A stretch of 64,000 nt of DNA, from positions 124,001 through 188,000 of the forward strand of contig NZ_JBGUAU010000009.1 in assembly GCF_041820985.1 (NCBI RefSeq), read 5' to 3'. Origin of the DNA: Evansella sp041820985. GTDB lineage: Bacteria > Bacillota > Bacilli > Bacillales > Salisediminibacteriaceae. The notes under the pieces are model-generated. The model was given only the letters and a program-made list of their open reading frames with translations. It was not told the origin of the DNA and made no database searches. Every line of letters starts with the position of its first letter. Position 1 is the first letter of the stretch. This document shows, piece after piece, positions 8,738 to 16,921 of this stretch. Made by a program: the position numbers and the translations under genes.

Positions 8738-9845
8738 GACCAACCCTCCATTCTTCCTTTATAGAACTAATTCCTAATCCAGGTTCTTCAGGAATACGAA
8801 TTTTATTAATCTCGTAATCGATACCGCCATTTGTGGGTTTATCCACTAACATCAATGGAGCATCGAAATCATACCGAACAATATTTCGTTTACTAGCAGC
8901 AAAATGAACAGCAGCTGTCACAGAAAGGTGTGATTCTATCATACTTCCTACCATACACTCGACTCCGCATTCTTCCGCCATATGGTTGATAATGGAAGCT
9001 TTATAAATGCCGCCTGACTTCATTAACTTTATATTAATGAGATCTGCTGCTCGCGTTTTCAACACCTCAAAGGCATCACTTGGGGAAAACACCGTTTCAT
9101 CTGCCATTATCGGTGTTAATACAGAATCCGTTACCATTTTCATTCCTTCGATATCGGAAGCTAACACGGGTTGTTCAACTAGATCAATGTTTAACCCCAT
9201 ATCCTCCATTTTTCGAATAGCTCGAATGGCGTCTTTCGTTTTCCATCCTTGATTTGCATCTACTCGAATCGTAATATCTGGTCCTACAGTTTCTCTCACT
9301 CGTTGAATTCGGACAATATCTTTCTCGATAGAATCTTTACCTACTTTAATTTTCAAAATATTAAAGCCATCCGTTACGTGCTGTAGTGCAGCTTCACTCA
9401 TTTCTTCTGGGGAGTTAACGCTTACTGTATAATCCGTTTCTACTTCATTATGTAGACCATCCTCCCATTCACCACCGAGGTACTGGTAAAGAGGGAGATT
9501 ATGATATTGGGCAAGGATATCGTAAATAGCAATATCAACTGCAGCTTTAGCGCTAGAATTCCCCACACAGGAACGATGCAACAAATGGAAAATAGTTTCA
9601 GTGTTTAAGATACTCTTCCCAAGTAATAATGGCTTAATGGTATAAAGAATCGTAGCTTCAATACTTTGTATACTCTCCCCTGTAATCATCATCGTTGGAG
9701 CAGCTTCCCCCCAACCAATAATTCCGTTACTAACCTCTACTTTTACAATAATAGATTCAGCTTGATCCACTGTTCTTAAAGCAGTTTTAAATGGTTTTTT
9801 CAGTGGTACTTTTTGATGCATGGTTTGTATGTCTGTGATAAACAT
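8718..9845 (-). CDS. ykfB: L-Ala-D/L-Glu epimerase (enolase superfamily), YkfB-like
   Basis: Cytoplasmic Mg2+-dependent epimerase that converts L-Ala-D-Glu from murein into L-Ala-L-Glu for ordinary peptidases. With the ATG at 9845 (AAGGAG 8 bp upstream; the GTG at 9854 has no spacing for a ribosome binding site) the protein has 375 aa. The signature residues are all present: KIK general base (Lys165/167), Asp196 in RVDANQGW, Glu224 in LVEQPV, Asp249 in MADETVF and Lys273 in NIKLMKSGG. The spacing between these residues is the same as in the B. subtilis enzyme as I recall it. In B. subtilis ykfB lies downstream of the transporter genes; here it is upstream of them, 30 bp after dppA. Confidence 0.9.
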   Translation of the reverse strand: MFITDIQTMHQKVPLKKPFKTALRTVDQAESIIVKVEVSNGIIGWGEAAPTMMITGESIQSIEATILYTIKPLLLGKSILNTETIFHLLHRSCVGNSSAKAAVDIAIYDILAQYHNLPLYQYLGGEWEDGLHNEVETDYTVSVNSPEEMSEAALQHVTDGFNILKIKVGKDSIEKDIVRIQRVRETVGPDITIRVDANQGWKTKDAIRAIRKMEDMGLNIDLVEQPVLASDIEGMKMVTDSVLTPIMADETVFSPSDAFEVLKTRAADLINIKLMKSGGIYKASIINHMAEECGVECMVGSMIESHLSVTAAVHFAASKRNIVRYDFDAPLMLVDKPTNGGIDYEINKIRIPEEPGLGISSIKEEWRVGRGAKTT

Positions 9846-9875
9846 TCTGTACACTCCTTAGTATGAAGTTTGAAA

Positions 9876-10697
9876 TTAGCAAAATTGAGTTCGTGAGGCT
9901 AATTCGGTCATGACAATCATAGCTTGATAAGCTTCTAATATATCCTTCGATTGAAAATGGACAGTTGTACCAGTTTCTATCGTTGCACCTGGCATTAATG
10001 CTGCCCATTCTGCCTGACCATAATTTGCAAATTCAATACGTAAGATTATTTCTTTCGGGGGAGTTAGCGGATCTACATTAGAAATATTTTTTAGAGCAAC
10101 TTCTGTTTTTTCTTTTAAAAGTTGCTTACTTTTTTCTGGTGTTAAACAAAGTGCGGACGTTCTTGACATAGCTTTTTTCACAACGGCAGTAGTAACACCT
10201 GGTATGAGTGCTTCCGCCTCAAGTGCTGCTTGGTCATCCCCTGCAACCATAATGATAGGAACCTCATAGTGTCCTGCCACAAATGCATTAAAACCTAATT
10301 CTCCAACTTCTATTTCATTAATATACATATTTCTAGCCCCAAATGTCATGGAGTGACTTAATACACCTGGTTGAGATGCTCTCGAATGATATCCAAGAAA
10401 GATACCAGCACAATAAGAATCATCTAGGCCTTGGACCATGGAAAAAGGTTTTACATCTCCAGAAATAAGCTGCGCTTCTGGATGTAATTTTTCTATTAAT
10501 ATATTATTCATTTTCGAATGGCTATCATTTACAATAACTTCTTTGCAGCCAGTATTAAATGCAGATGAAATGACACTATTAACTTCCTCTGTCATTATCT
10601 CTTGACCACGTTTATAATTATGCTTTTGGGAAGAAACAAAGGTTTCATCAACTAATCCTGTGATACCTTCCATGTCTGCGGATATAAAGAGCTTCAT
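9876..10697 (-). CDS. dppA: D-aminopeptidase DppA, peptidase family M55
   Basis: Zinc D-aminopeptidase, a decameric self-compartmentalising enzyme in B. subtilis that releases N-terminal D-Ala. The 273 aa have all expected metal ligands: Asp8 and Glu10 (SADMEGITG), His60 (NDSHSKMNN), His104 (GYHSRAS) and Glu133 (EVGELGFNA), with the conserved GHYEVPIIMVAGDDQ segment after them. These positions agree with those I recall for B. subtilis DppA. ATG at 10697 has AGGAGGT at ideal distance. It is the first gene of the operon, as in B. subtilis, and faces a divergent LysR gene across 229 bp that contain candidate regulator boxes. Confidence 0.93.
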   Translation of the reverse strand: MKLFISADMEGITGLVDETFVSSQKHNYKRGQEIMTEEVNSVISSAFNTGCKEVIVNDSHSKMNNILIEKLHPEAQLISGDVKPFSMVQGLDDSYCAGIFLGYHSRASQPGVLSHSMTFGARNMYINEIEVGELGFNAFVAGHYEVPIIMVAGDDQAALEAEALIPGVTTAVVKKAMSRTSALCLTPEKSKQLLKEKTEVALKNISNVDPLTPPKEIILRIEFANYGQAEWAALMPGATIETGTTVHFQSKDILEAYQAMIVMTELASRTQFC

Positions 10698-10776
10698 GTT
10701 ATTACCTCCTATTAACGTATAGACTGATTGTATAAAAGCAAAAATGCGAGGATGGTTTTGTTTGATTTGAGTTTTA

Positions 10777-10791
10777 TTTTTTCTGAAGATT
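10777..10791. promoter_or_regulatory. CodY-like box upstream of dppA
   Basis: The 15-mer here (TTTTTTCTGAAGATT) differs at three positions from the CodY consensus AATTTTCWGAAAATT. It lies 80 bp upstream of the dppA start. CodY represses the B. subtilis dpp operon in rich medium, so the position fits. A three-mismatch match in AT-rich DNA can arise by chance, so this is a candidate only. Confidence 0.4.
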
Positions 10792-10850
10792 TTAACTATT
10801 GTATCTATTGAATTATCTATTATGTTAATCTATAATTATTTCAAAGTCTA

Positions 10851-10865
10851 ATAGATATTTTCTAT
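10851..10865. promoter_or_regulatory. LysR-type 15-bp palindromic box (T-N11-A)
   Basis: ATAGATATTTTCTAT is a perfect interrupted palindrome (ATAGA-N5-TCTAT) with the T-N11-A pattern of LysR-family recognition sites. It lies 61 bp before the LysR start and about 153 bp before the divergent dppA start, the usual place for an autoregulatory and activation site. Binding by the adjacent regulator is inference. Confidence 0.5.
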
Positions 10866-10926
10866 AGGTTGTTATTCAATATTTAAATAGGAGATAATCT
10901 GACAAGCTTGTAGAGGGGGAGAAAAA

Positions 10927-11862
10927 GTGGATATAAAACATATTGAGGCTTTTATTCAGGTTGCAAATACAGGGAGCTTTAGTAAAGCAGCAGAAAACTT
11001 ATATTTGTCTCAACCTTCCATTAGTTCCCGCATTAAAACCTTAGAAAATGAAATTGGCTACCATTTGTTTGATCGGACAAACAAGGCCATTGCTTTAAAT
11101 CATGCTGGTAGAGCTTTCTTGCCATATGCAGAAGAAGTAATTCGAAACTTTCAAGAGGGAAAGTTATCTGTCCACAATATGAAAAACTCCTTTGCAGGTG
11201 AATTAGAATTTGCAACCGTAAATATCGCTTCTTATTATTTACTTCCACAAATCACGAAAAAGTTCTATAAACAATATCCAAATATTAAACTAGGTATTCA
11301 TACTACCAGTTCACCTCGAGTGTTAGATATGGTACTCTCTCATGAAGTTCCCTTCGGAATTGCAAGAAGTGTACAGCACCCAAAGGTAGAAAATATCCCA
11401 TTAATATATGATGAAATTGTCTTAGCAGTTTATCCAGGGCATCCTTTTGCTTCATTAAAAAAAGTTAGTTTAACTAAAATAGCAAACGAACCGTTAATTA
11501 CCTTCAACCGTGGTACAGCGGATTGGGCATTGATTTATGGAGCCTTTCAGAAACATGGTATAGAAGCAAACATCGTACTAGAAACAGATAATATAGAAGC
11601 AATTAAACAAATGGTGAAACAGAAAATCGGGATTACTCTTTTATCTCGTTTCACGATGGAAGAAGAAATAGCAAACGAGAGCTTACATGTGTTACAAATA
11701 CAAGAACCTCTTCACATGGAACGAGACCTAGACCTTATTTTTCTGAAAGGCAAAAAAATAGACGGATTAAGTCAGCTCTACTTAACATACCTATTGCATC
11801 AATTTCATAAATCGGAGCCGAAAGAGTTTAAGAGAACAATTCAGGGTGCTGAAAAAAATTGA
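10927..11862 (+). CDS. LysR family transcriptional regulator divergent from the dpp/ykf operon
   Basis: DNA-binding regulator of 311 aa. Residues 1-60 form the winged HTH typical of LysR proteins (AFIQVANTGSFSKAAENLYL then SQPSISSRIKTLENEIGYHL), and the remainder is a periplasmic-binding-like effector domain (LEFATVNIASYYLLPQI onward). The start is GTG at 10927 behind AGGGGGAG. Being divergent from dppA and flanked by a LysR-type box, it probably controls the peptide operon in response to a peptide or cell-wall fragment; this is inference. As far as I recall, the B. subtilis dpp operon has no such divergent regulator and is controlled by CodY and AbrB. A hairpin terminator follows 45 bp after the stop. 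Confidence 0.85.
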   Translation: MDIKHIEAFIQVANTGSFSKAAENLYLSQPSISSRIKTLENEIGYHLFDRTNKAIALNHAGRAFLPYAEEVIRNFQEGKLSVHNMKNSFAGELEFATVNIASYYLLPQITKKFYKQYPNIKLGIHTTSSPRVLDMVLSHEVPFGIARSVQHPKVENIPLIYDEIVLAVYPGHPFASLKKVSLTKIANEPLITFNRGTADWALIYGAFQKHGIEANIVLETDNIEAIKQMVKQKIGITLLSRFTMEEEIANESLHVLQIQEPLHMERDLDLIFLKGKKIDGLSQLYLTYLLHQFHKSEPKEFKRTIQGAEKN

Positions 11863-11905
11863 TTTCACCATTCCTAGTTGTTATCTGCCCTTCGGCTAAA
11901 CTCTC

Positions 11906-11936
11906 TAAAAAACGTGCGGACCTTTCTCCGCACGTT
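11906..11936 (-). terminator. Bidirectional rho-independent terminator between LysR gene and yhbH
   Basis: A perfect 10-bp stem (AACGTGCGGA / TCCGCACGTT) with a 6-nt loop. Read on the minus strand it is followed by six T, so it mainly ends yhbH; the plus-strand side has only a short T run for the LysR gene. Confidence 0.85.
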
Positions 11937-11962
11937 TCATCATACATTTGAATTTATTTTCC

Positions 11963-13132
11963 CTAGTGTACGAGAGATTCTTCTTCTTTTCGAAAGAACC
12001 ATTTTAGTGAACGATACACGTCTGCTTTTTCTCGTAAAATATAATGTCTGAAGCGTGGATCTTGTATGTTCTTATACGAACTCATAAGGGTGGAGGGTCT
12101 ATTATACTGATTTACTTCCCCATATCCAAACATACTTGATACATCCATCAGTTCTTTTACGAGACCCAAACAACGTTGATTATCTGACGTAAGATTATCC
12201 CCGTCTGAAAAGTGGAACGGATAAATATTGTAACGAGATGGAGGATACTTTTCATCAATTAATTCTAACGCTTTTCGATAGGCTGAAGAACAAATGGTTC
12301 CACCACTTTCCCCTTTCATAAAGAAGTCATCCTCAGAAACTACTTTTGCTTCTGTATGATGGGCAATAAATTCGATGTCTACTGTTTCATATTTCGTTCT
12401 TAAGAATCGAGTCATCCAAAAGAAATAACTTCTCGCCATAAATTTTTCCCAGCGGCCCATAGATCCTGACGTATCCATCATGGCTAATACTACCGCTTTT
12501 GATTCTGGCTTGACCTTCTCTTCCCAAGTTTTAAATCGTAAATCATCATTATAAATGGGTGCAACACCTGGACGCCCTTCCATCGCATTACGCTTGATGG
12601 CTTCCAAAATCGTTCTACGCTTATCGATATTCCCCATCAAACCTTTTTTTCGAATGTCCGTAAACTCTACATTCTCGACAACAATATTGTCCTCTTCCTT
12701 TTGCTGAAGGTTCGGCAATTCTAACTCTTGAAACAGGATTTCTTCTAATTCTGACAGTGATACTTCCGCTTCGTAATAATCCTCACCTGCTTGATCACCG
12801 GCCCCTTCGCCCTTCCCAGGTCCTTTCTTTGATGGAGTTCCATCCTGGGCTACGACGTCACCAATCTCACTATCACCTGTTCCCTGACCCACATGTTTAT
12901 TCTTATCATAATTATAACGAATCTTGTATTCGTCAAGAGAACGAATAGGAATTTTAATGATATCCCGTCCATTGGACATAATAATATTTTCTTCACTAAC
13001 TAAGTCAGGTAGGTTTTTGTTAATAGCTTCTTGTACCTTATCCTGGTGACGTTGTTGGTCTTGGTATCCTTTTCGGTGGAGGGACCAGTTCTCCTGAGAG
13101 ACAACAAAATTCTTTCCTGTACTGCCTTTCAT
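11963..13132 (-). CDS. yhbH: UPF0229 family protein YhbH (sporulation-associated)
   Basis: Cytoplasmic protein of the UPF0229 family that accompanies the PrkA kinase in many bacteria; in B. subtilis it is needed for efficient sporulation. A von Willebrand A-like region with a MIDAS-type motif (AMMDTSGSMG) occurs about two thirds along, and the family segment WSLHRKGYQDQQRHQDKV starts near residue 15. The frame is open to 13180, but AAGGAGGG sits 8 bp before the ATG at 13132, giving 389 aa beginning MKGSTG, the usual family length. The signal peptidase gene lies between it and prkA, whereas in B. subtilis the two are adjacent. The biochemical role remains unknown. Confidence 0.9.
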   Translation of the reverse strand: MKGSTGKNFVVSQENWSLHRKGYQDQQRHQDKVQEAINKNLPDLVSEENIIMSNGRDIIKIPIRSLDEYKIRYNYDKNKHVGQGTGDSEIGDVVAQDGTPSKKGPGKGEGAGDQAGEDYYEAEVSLSELEEILFQELELPNLQQKEEDNIVVENVEFTDIRKKGLMGNIDKRRTILEAIKRNAMEGRPGVAPIYNDDLRFKTWEEKVKPESKAVVLAMMDTSGSMGRWEKFMARSYFFWMTRFLRTKYETVDIEFIAHHTEAKVVSEDDFFMKGESGGTICSSAYRKALELIDEKYPPSRYNIYPFHFSDGDNLTSDNQRCLGLVKELMDVSSMFGYGEVNQYNRPSTLMSSYKNIQDPRFRHYILREKADVYRSLKWFFRKEEESLVH

Positions 13133-13399
13133 TATTTTTCCCTCCTTATTTAATTTGGACATGCACATCATACAAAACAACTCATACTATAAACTTGACG
13201 ACGCTTTTGCTCTCAACAGCGTTTCTTTGTTGTGAAAAAAAAGCTTACTTTATCATATGCAGTAAATCTCTTCAGTTGACAAAAAAATCTGATAATAACC
13301 CAAGCTGAAGTATATTTTTCCACCCATTTTTATATACATGCCCTCAAGAAATGTCTTTATGGTGAGCTTTCATCGTAGTTTTCATAATAAAATAAAAGA

Positions 13400-13431
13400 G
13401 AAAAAGTACTGAATTTTTTTCAGTACTTTTT
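13400..13431 (-). terminator. Rho-independent terminator of the signal peptidase gene
   Basis: Inverted repeat AAAAAGTACTG / CAGTACTTTTT directly after the stop codon of the signal peptidase gene, with T-rich sequence following on the minus strand. Confidence 0.75.
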
Positions 13432-13432
13432 A

Positions 13433-14023
13433 TTAGTTAATAATTCTTACATTTTGTATAGGCCAATAACTTAGATTTACTTTTCCTACAATTTCATTTA
13501 TGTTTACAAAACCAATATGGCGACTATCAACACTATTTCGACGATTGTCCCCTAAAACAAATACGTGTCCTTCTGGAACCATTGTAGAATCTGTAACCAA
13601 ATCTAATGTAAAATCATCTGTAAATAAGCCTTTATCATAGTTATCACGATAATGGTCTAAAAAGCTTTCTGGCACCGTTTCTCCATTTACATATAATTGG
13701 TCATTAATATATTCAATCTCGTCTCCAGGAAGTCCTATTACCCGTTTTATATAATCTGTTTCCTCTGTTGCATGGAAGATAATTAAATCAAATCTATTAG
13801 GCTGCCCAATTTCATAGCCTATTTTGTTAACAATAATACGATCTCCATCGTGAATCGTAGGCATCATCGACTTACCATACACAATGTAATTAGTGAACAC
13901 AAAGCCTCTTACAACGAAAACGAAGAGAAGTAAAATAGTAAGCGCTTTCACAGAAAGCCATATGCGTCTTCTCCAGGAGTGTTTCTTTAGCTTAGTGGTA
14001 ACCTGCCTCGCAACTTCAATCAT
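13433..14023 (-). CDS. Signal peptidase I (SipS/SipT type)
   Basis: Membrane-bound serine peptidase that removes signal peptides during Sec secretion. The 196 aa have one N-terminal membrane anchor (residues about 22-42) and an extracytoplasmic catalytic domain with Ser52 (YGKSMMPT), Lys93 (DYIKRVIGLPGDE) and the C-terminal box (VLGDNRRNSVDSRHIGFV). A Lys at this position identifies the bacterial (P) type rather than the ER-type SipW. ATG at 14023 is preceded by GGGGGATGG. The gene is interposed between prkA and yhbH; nothing in the sequence says whether it is dedicated to particular substrates. Confidence 0.92.
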   Translation of the reverse strand: MIEVARQVTTKLKKHSWRRRIWLSVKALTILLLFVFVVRGFVFTNYIVYGKSMMPTIHDGDRIIVNKIGYEIGQPNRFDLIIFHATEETDYIKRVIGLPGDEIEYINDQLYVNGETVPESFLDHYRDNYDKGLFTDDFTLDLVTDSTMVPEGHVFVLGDNRRNSVDSRHIGFVNINEIVGKVNLSYWPIQNVRIIN

Positions 14024-14645
14024 AGTCCATCCCCCACTTTACAGGATTTTACAGGTATATCTCTAATACTATTATTTCCAAAACGGCCCCTTTTAAAACC
14101 GCAATAACACAATAATAACCTTTGTAATGAAAATGTTACGTAGTATATGTATATGTAACAGAAGTCGGTTCGTTACCAATATATTATTCTGACTAACGTT
14201 TTTGGTACATCACCATGCAAGTATAATTTGATATCACAGTGGATAAAAATGGATGATAGTACGCTATGAAGTAAGTAGTTTTCGGGGAAACTTATAGAAA
14301 CTCGAACGCCGACCTAGAATCATTTAAGAAAGCTGATATTGTCTCATAAATTTTGGTACAAATTTGGTTTTTATTACATTTTATTTGCTCAGTGAAATTA
14401 TCTGAACAGTTTTTTGTATAATATACGTTCTGCAAATCGAGGTTAGAAGGTTAAATGAGATGATTTTTTCCTGATCAATGGAAAATCTAACAATTAGAGT
14501 ATGGAATCTAACATTTGACCAACGGAATCTAACAATTTTAAGGAGAAAACTAACAATTAGAGCATGAAAACTAACAATTTGTCAAAATATGTCGACGAAT
14601 CAACCAAATAAAGGAACATCCCCTCCCTGCTATACTATCCCCCAC
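14024..14645. other. Gene-free stretch between signal peptidase gene and prkA terminator
   Basis: About 620 bp of AT-rich sequence. It holds the 21-bp-period array at 14487-14591. In the remainder I see no reading frame with a convincing ribosome binding site, no RNA gene and no clear promoter. Confidence 0.6.
14487..14591 (+). repeat. 21-bp-period tandem array A (5 units of CTAACAATT + 12 nt)
   Basis: The 9-mer CTAACAATT starts at 14487, 14508 (one change, CTAACATTT), 14529, 14550 and 14571, exactly 21 bp apart each time, with 12-nt spacers that differ. The last unit continues TTGTC. The array lies about 55 bp beyond the prkA terminator on the minus strand. The same structure recurs at 26741-26845. 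A 21-bp period is two DNA helical turns, so all 9-mers would face the same side of the helix. Confidence 0.9.
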
Positions 14646-14690
14646 GAAAAAAAGGCATATGAAGAGTCCATAACTTAGCTCTTCATACAC
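14646..14690 (-). terminator. Rho-independent terminator of prkA
   Basis: Stem TATGAAGAG / CTCTTCATA with a 12-nt loop. On the minus strand it is followed by seven T. It lies about 25 bp downstream of the prkA stop. Confidence 0.85.
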
Positions 14691-14716
14691 CCTTAGTTAC
14701 CATACATTTACATTTA

Positions 14717-16612
14717 TTAGCGGTTCAACAGACTTCCAACATACTTCAATAGATCATTCGCAGACGCAGTATTATAACCATGCTCATCCACAAGACGAGC
14801 GATAACCTCATTTACTTTTTTCAATTGGTTTTCATCTGGAGTTTTCGTCGATGTAGTAATTTTCACTACATCTTTCAGATCAGCAAATAGCTTTTTCTGA
14901 ATTGCTTCACGTAATCTTTCATGGGAATTGTAATCAAACTTCTTCCCTTTTCTTGCATAAGCAGAAATGCGGATCAAGATCTCTTCCCTGAATGCTTTTT
15001 TCGCATTTTCCGAGATTCCGATTTGCTCCTCAATCGAACGCATTAGTTTCTCGTCTGGATTCATTTCTTCCCCAGTTAAAGGATCACGAAGTTTATTTTT
15101 ATTACAATATGCTTCTACGTTATCCAAATAATTATCCATTAATGTTTTCGCAGACTCTTCATAAGAATAGACAAATGCCTTTTGAACTTCTTTCTTTGCA
15201 ATTTCATCATATTCTTTACGAGCAACAGAGATGAAATTTAAGTAACGCTCACGATCCTCTTTTGAAATAGATGCATGTTGATCAAGACCATCTTTAATAG
15301 AACGCAACACATCTAATGCATTTACCGTAGTTAATTCTTTCCGGATAATGGCTGATGATATTCTATTAATTACATAACGAGGATCAATTCCTTCCATCCC
15401 TTCATCAGCATACTCCTTCTTAAGTTCCTCCACATCTTGAGAACTAAAGCCCTCTACGTTTTGCCCATCGTAAAGCTTCAGTTTTTTCAGAGCATCGACA
15501 CTACCATTTTGAGAGTCTTTTAACCGAGTTAAAATTGTAAAAATTGCAGCAATTTTTAATGCATGTGGCGCAATATGCACATCACCTATATCACTTTCTT
15601 TAATCATCTTCTCATAAATCCGCTCTTCCTCACTTACTCTTAGGTTATATGGAATCGGCATTACGATAATTCGAGAATGTAACGCTTCATTTTTCTTATT
15701 GGAGATAAACGATTTATACTCCGCTTCATTTGTATGTGCCACGATCATTTCATCTGCGGATATAAGTGCAAACCTTCCAGCTTTAAAGTTTCCTTCTTGC
15801 GTTAATGATAATAAGTGCCATAAGAACTTCTCATCACACTTTAACATTTCCTGGAACTCCATAATTCCACGATTCGCTTTATTCAACTCCCCATCAAATC
15901 GGTACGCACGAGGGTCTGATTCAGATCCATACTCCGCGATTGTGGAAAAATCAATACTTCCTGTTAAATCCGCAATATCTTGGGATTTGGGGTCTGAAGG
16001 ACTAAATGTACCTACCCCCACACGCTTATCTTCAGAAAGAACAACACGTTCTACCATGACATCTTCTATTTTTCCTCCATACTCCTTCTCTAAGCGCATC
16101 ACATTTAGTGGTGATAAGCTACCTTCGATTCTGATACCGAATTCATCATAAAAATCACTTCTCATGTGATGAGGAATAAGATGTAAAGGATCTTCGTGCA
16201 TCGGACACCCTTTGATGGCATATACCGCCCCTCGATCCGTACGAGAGTATTCTTCTAGGCCACGCTTCAACATTGTAACGAGGGTAGATTTCCCCCCACT
16301 TACAGGACCCATTAAAAGGAGGATTCGTTTCTTTACATCTAATCTTCTTGCAGCAGAATGAAAATATTCTTCTACTAATCTTTCAAGTGCATCCTCTAAG
16401 CCAAATATTTGATTTTCAAAAAATTTGTACCTCTTCTGACCGTCCACTTCCTCAACACCCGCATCTTTAATCATGTTATAAATACGGGAGTGAGCTGTCT
16501 GAGCCACTTCCGGTCGCTCACGCAAAATGTCTAAATACTCTGCAAAAGTTCCTTCCCACTTTAGGCGCCCTTCTTCTTCACGGTGCATTTGAATCTTATT
16601 TAAAATTTCCAA
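14717..16612 (-). CDS. prkA: PrkA serine protein kinase / AAA+ family protein
   Basis: Cytoplasmic PrkA, an AAA+ ATPase domain followed by a C-terminal kinase-like domain; in B. subtilis it is induced in sporulation under sigma-E and affects spore formation. The 631 aa match the usual length. Walker A is GPVSGGKST (residues 102-110), and PrkA-typical segments such as GCPMHEDPLHLIP and NRGIMEFQEMLK are present. The start is TTG at 16612, with GGGAGGAGG 6 bp upstream. A sigma-E-like promoter lies about 50 bp upstream. A class A PBP gene diverges from it. Identification is secure; targets of any kinase activity cannot be told. Confidence 0.95.
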   Translation of the reverse strand: MEILNKIQMHREEEGRLKWEGTFAEYLDILRERPEVAQTAHSRIYNMIKDAGVEEVDGQKRYKFFENQIFGLEDALERLVEEYFHSAARRLDVKKRILLLMGPVSGGKSTLVTMLKRGLEEYSRTDRGAVYAIKGCPMHEDPLHLIPHHMRSDFYDEFGIRIEGSLSPLNVMRLEKEYGGKIEDVMVERVVLSEDKRVGVGTFSPSDPKSQDIADLTGSIDFSTIAEYGSESDPRAYRFDGELNKANRGIMEFQEMLKCDEKFLWHLLSLTQEGNFKAGRFALISADEMIVAHTNEAEYKSFISNKKNEALHSRIIVMPIPYNLRVSEEERIYEKMIKESDIGDVHIAPHALKIAAIFTILTRLKDSQNGSVDALKKLKLYDGQNVEGFSSQDVEELKKEYADEGMEGIDPRYVINRISSAIIRKELTTVNALDVLRSIKDGLDQHASISKEDRERYLNFISVARKEYDEIAKKEVQKAFVYSYEESAKTLMDNYLDNVEAYCNKNKLRDPLTGEEMNPDEKLMRSIEEQIGISENAKKAFREEILIRISAYARKGKKFDYNSHERLREAIQKKLFADLKDVVKITTSTKTPDENQLKKVNEVIARLVDEHGYNTASANDLLKYVGSLLNR

Positions 16613-16921
16613 TTTTGGCCTCCTCCCAACACTAAATAAATACTATTAGACATCCATGGTTCATCTTATGCGTTCACCTAGCATAAGATTCTAGTCCTTT
16701 TAAATTTTTGAAACAAATAGTATAAATAATGGTGCTATTTCAGCTTGGTAAACTTATCGAATACATATTATGAAATCTTTCTTTTAATCTATGTGACCTA
16801 TCATCACAGTATGACGTCCATCTAAAAAAACATAGTTTGAAAATTATTTTAAAATACTTCCCCATACATACCCTTTTTTCTGTAAAATGTTTGTATACAC
16901 TGAAGAAAGATGGTATAAACA
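16613..16921. other. Divergent control region of prkA and the class A PBP gene
   Basis: A 309-bp intergenic region that must hold the promoters of both divergent genes. It contains the 9-bp inverted repeat and sigma-E-like promoter described separately. Near the PBP gene the sequence is AT-rich, with several TATAAT-like hexamers but no unambiguous pair. Confidence 0.5.
16663..16691 (-). promoter_or_regulatory. Candidate sigma-E promoter of prkA overlapping an inverted repeat
   Basis: On the minus strand GAATCTT (one change from the sigma-E -35 form GAATATT) is followed after 14 bp by CATAAGAT, which fits the sigma-E -10 pattern CATA-NNN-T. The two elements lie in a perfect 9-bp inverted repeat (ATCTTATGC / GCATAAGAT, 9-nt spacer). 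The -10 is about 51 bp before the prkA start. B. subtilis prkA is known to be sigma-E dependent, which supports the call; the palindrome may instead be a repressor site. Confidence 0.45.

Noticed and set aside
13275..13300. TTGACA followed by GATAAT as a sigma-A promoter.
   Set aside because: The two hexamers are only about 9 bp apart, far below the 16-18 bp spacing required.
14480..14568. Small frame through array A (MENLTIRVWNLTFD...), as a 7-residue repeat peptide.
   Set aside because: The equivalent frame in array B is interrupted by stop codons and array A has no ribosome binding site, so the 21-bp period is not explained by coding.
14487..14591. Arrays A and B as CRISPR arrays.
   Set aside because: The conserved part is only 9 bp, spacers are 12 nt, and no cas genes are in the window.
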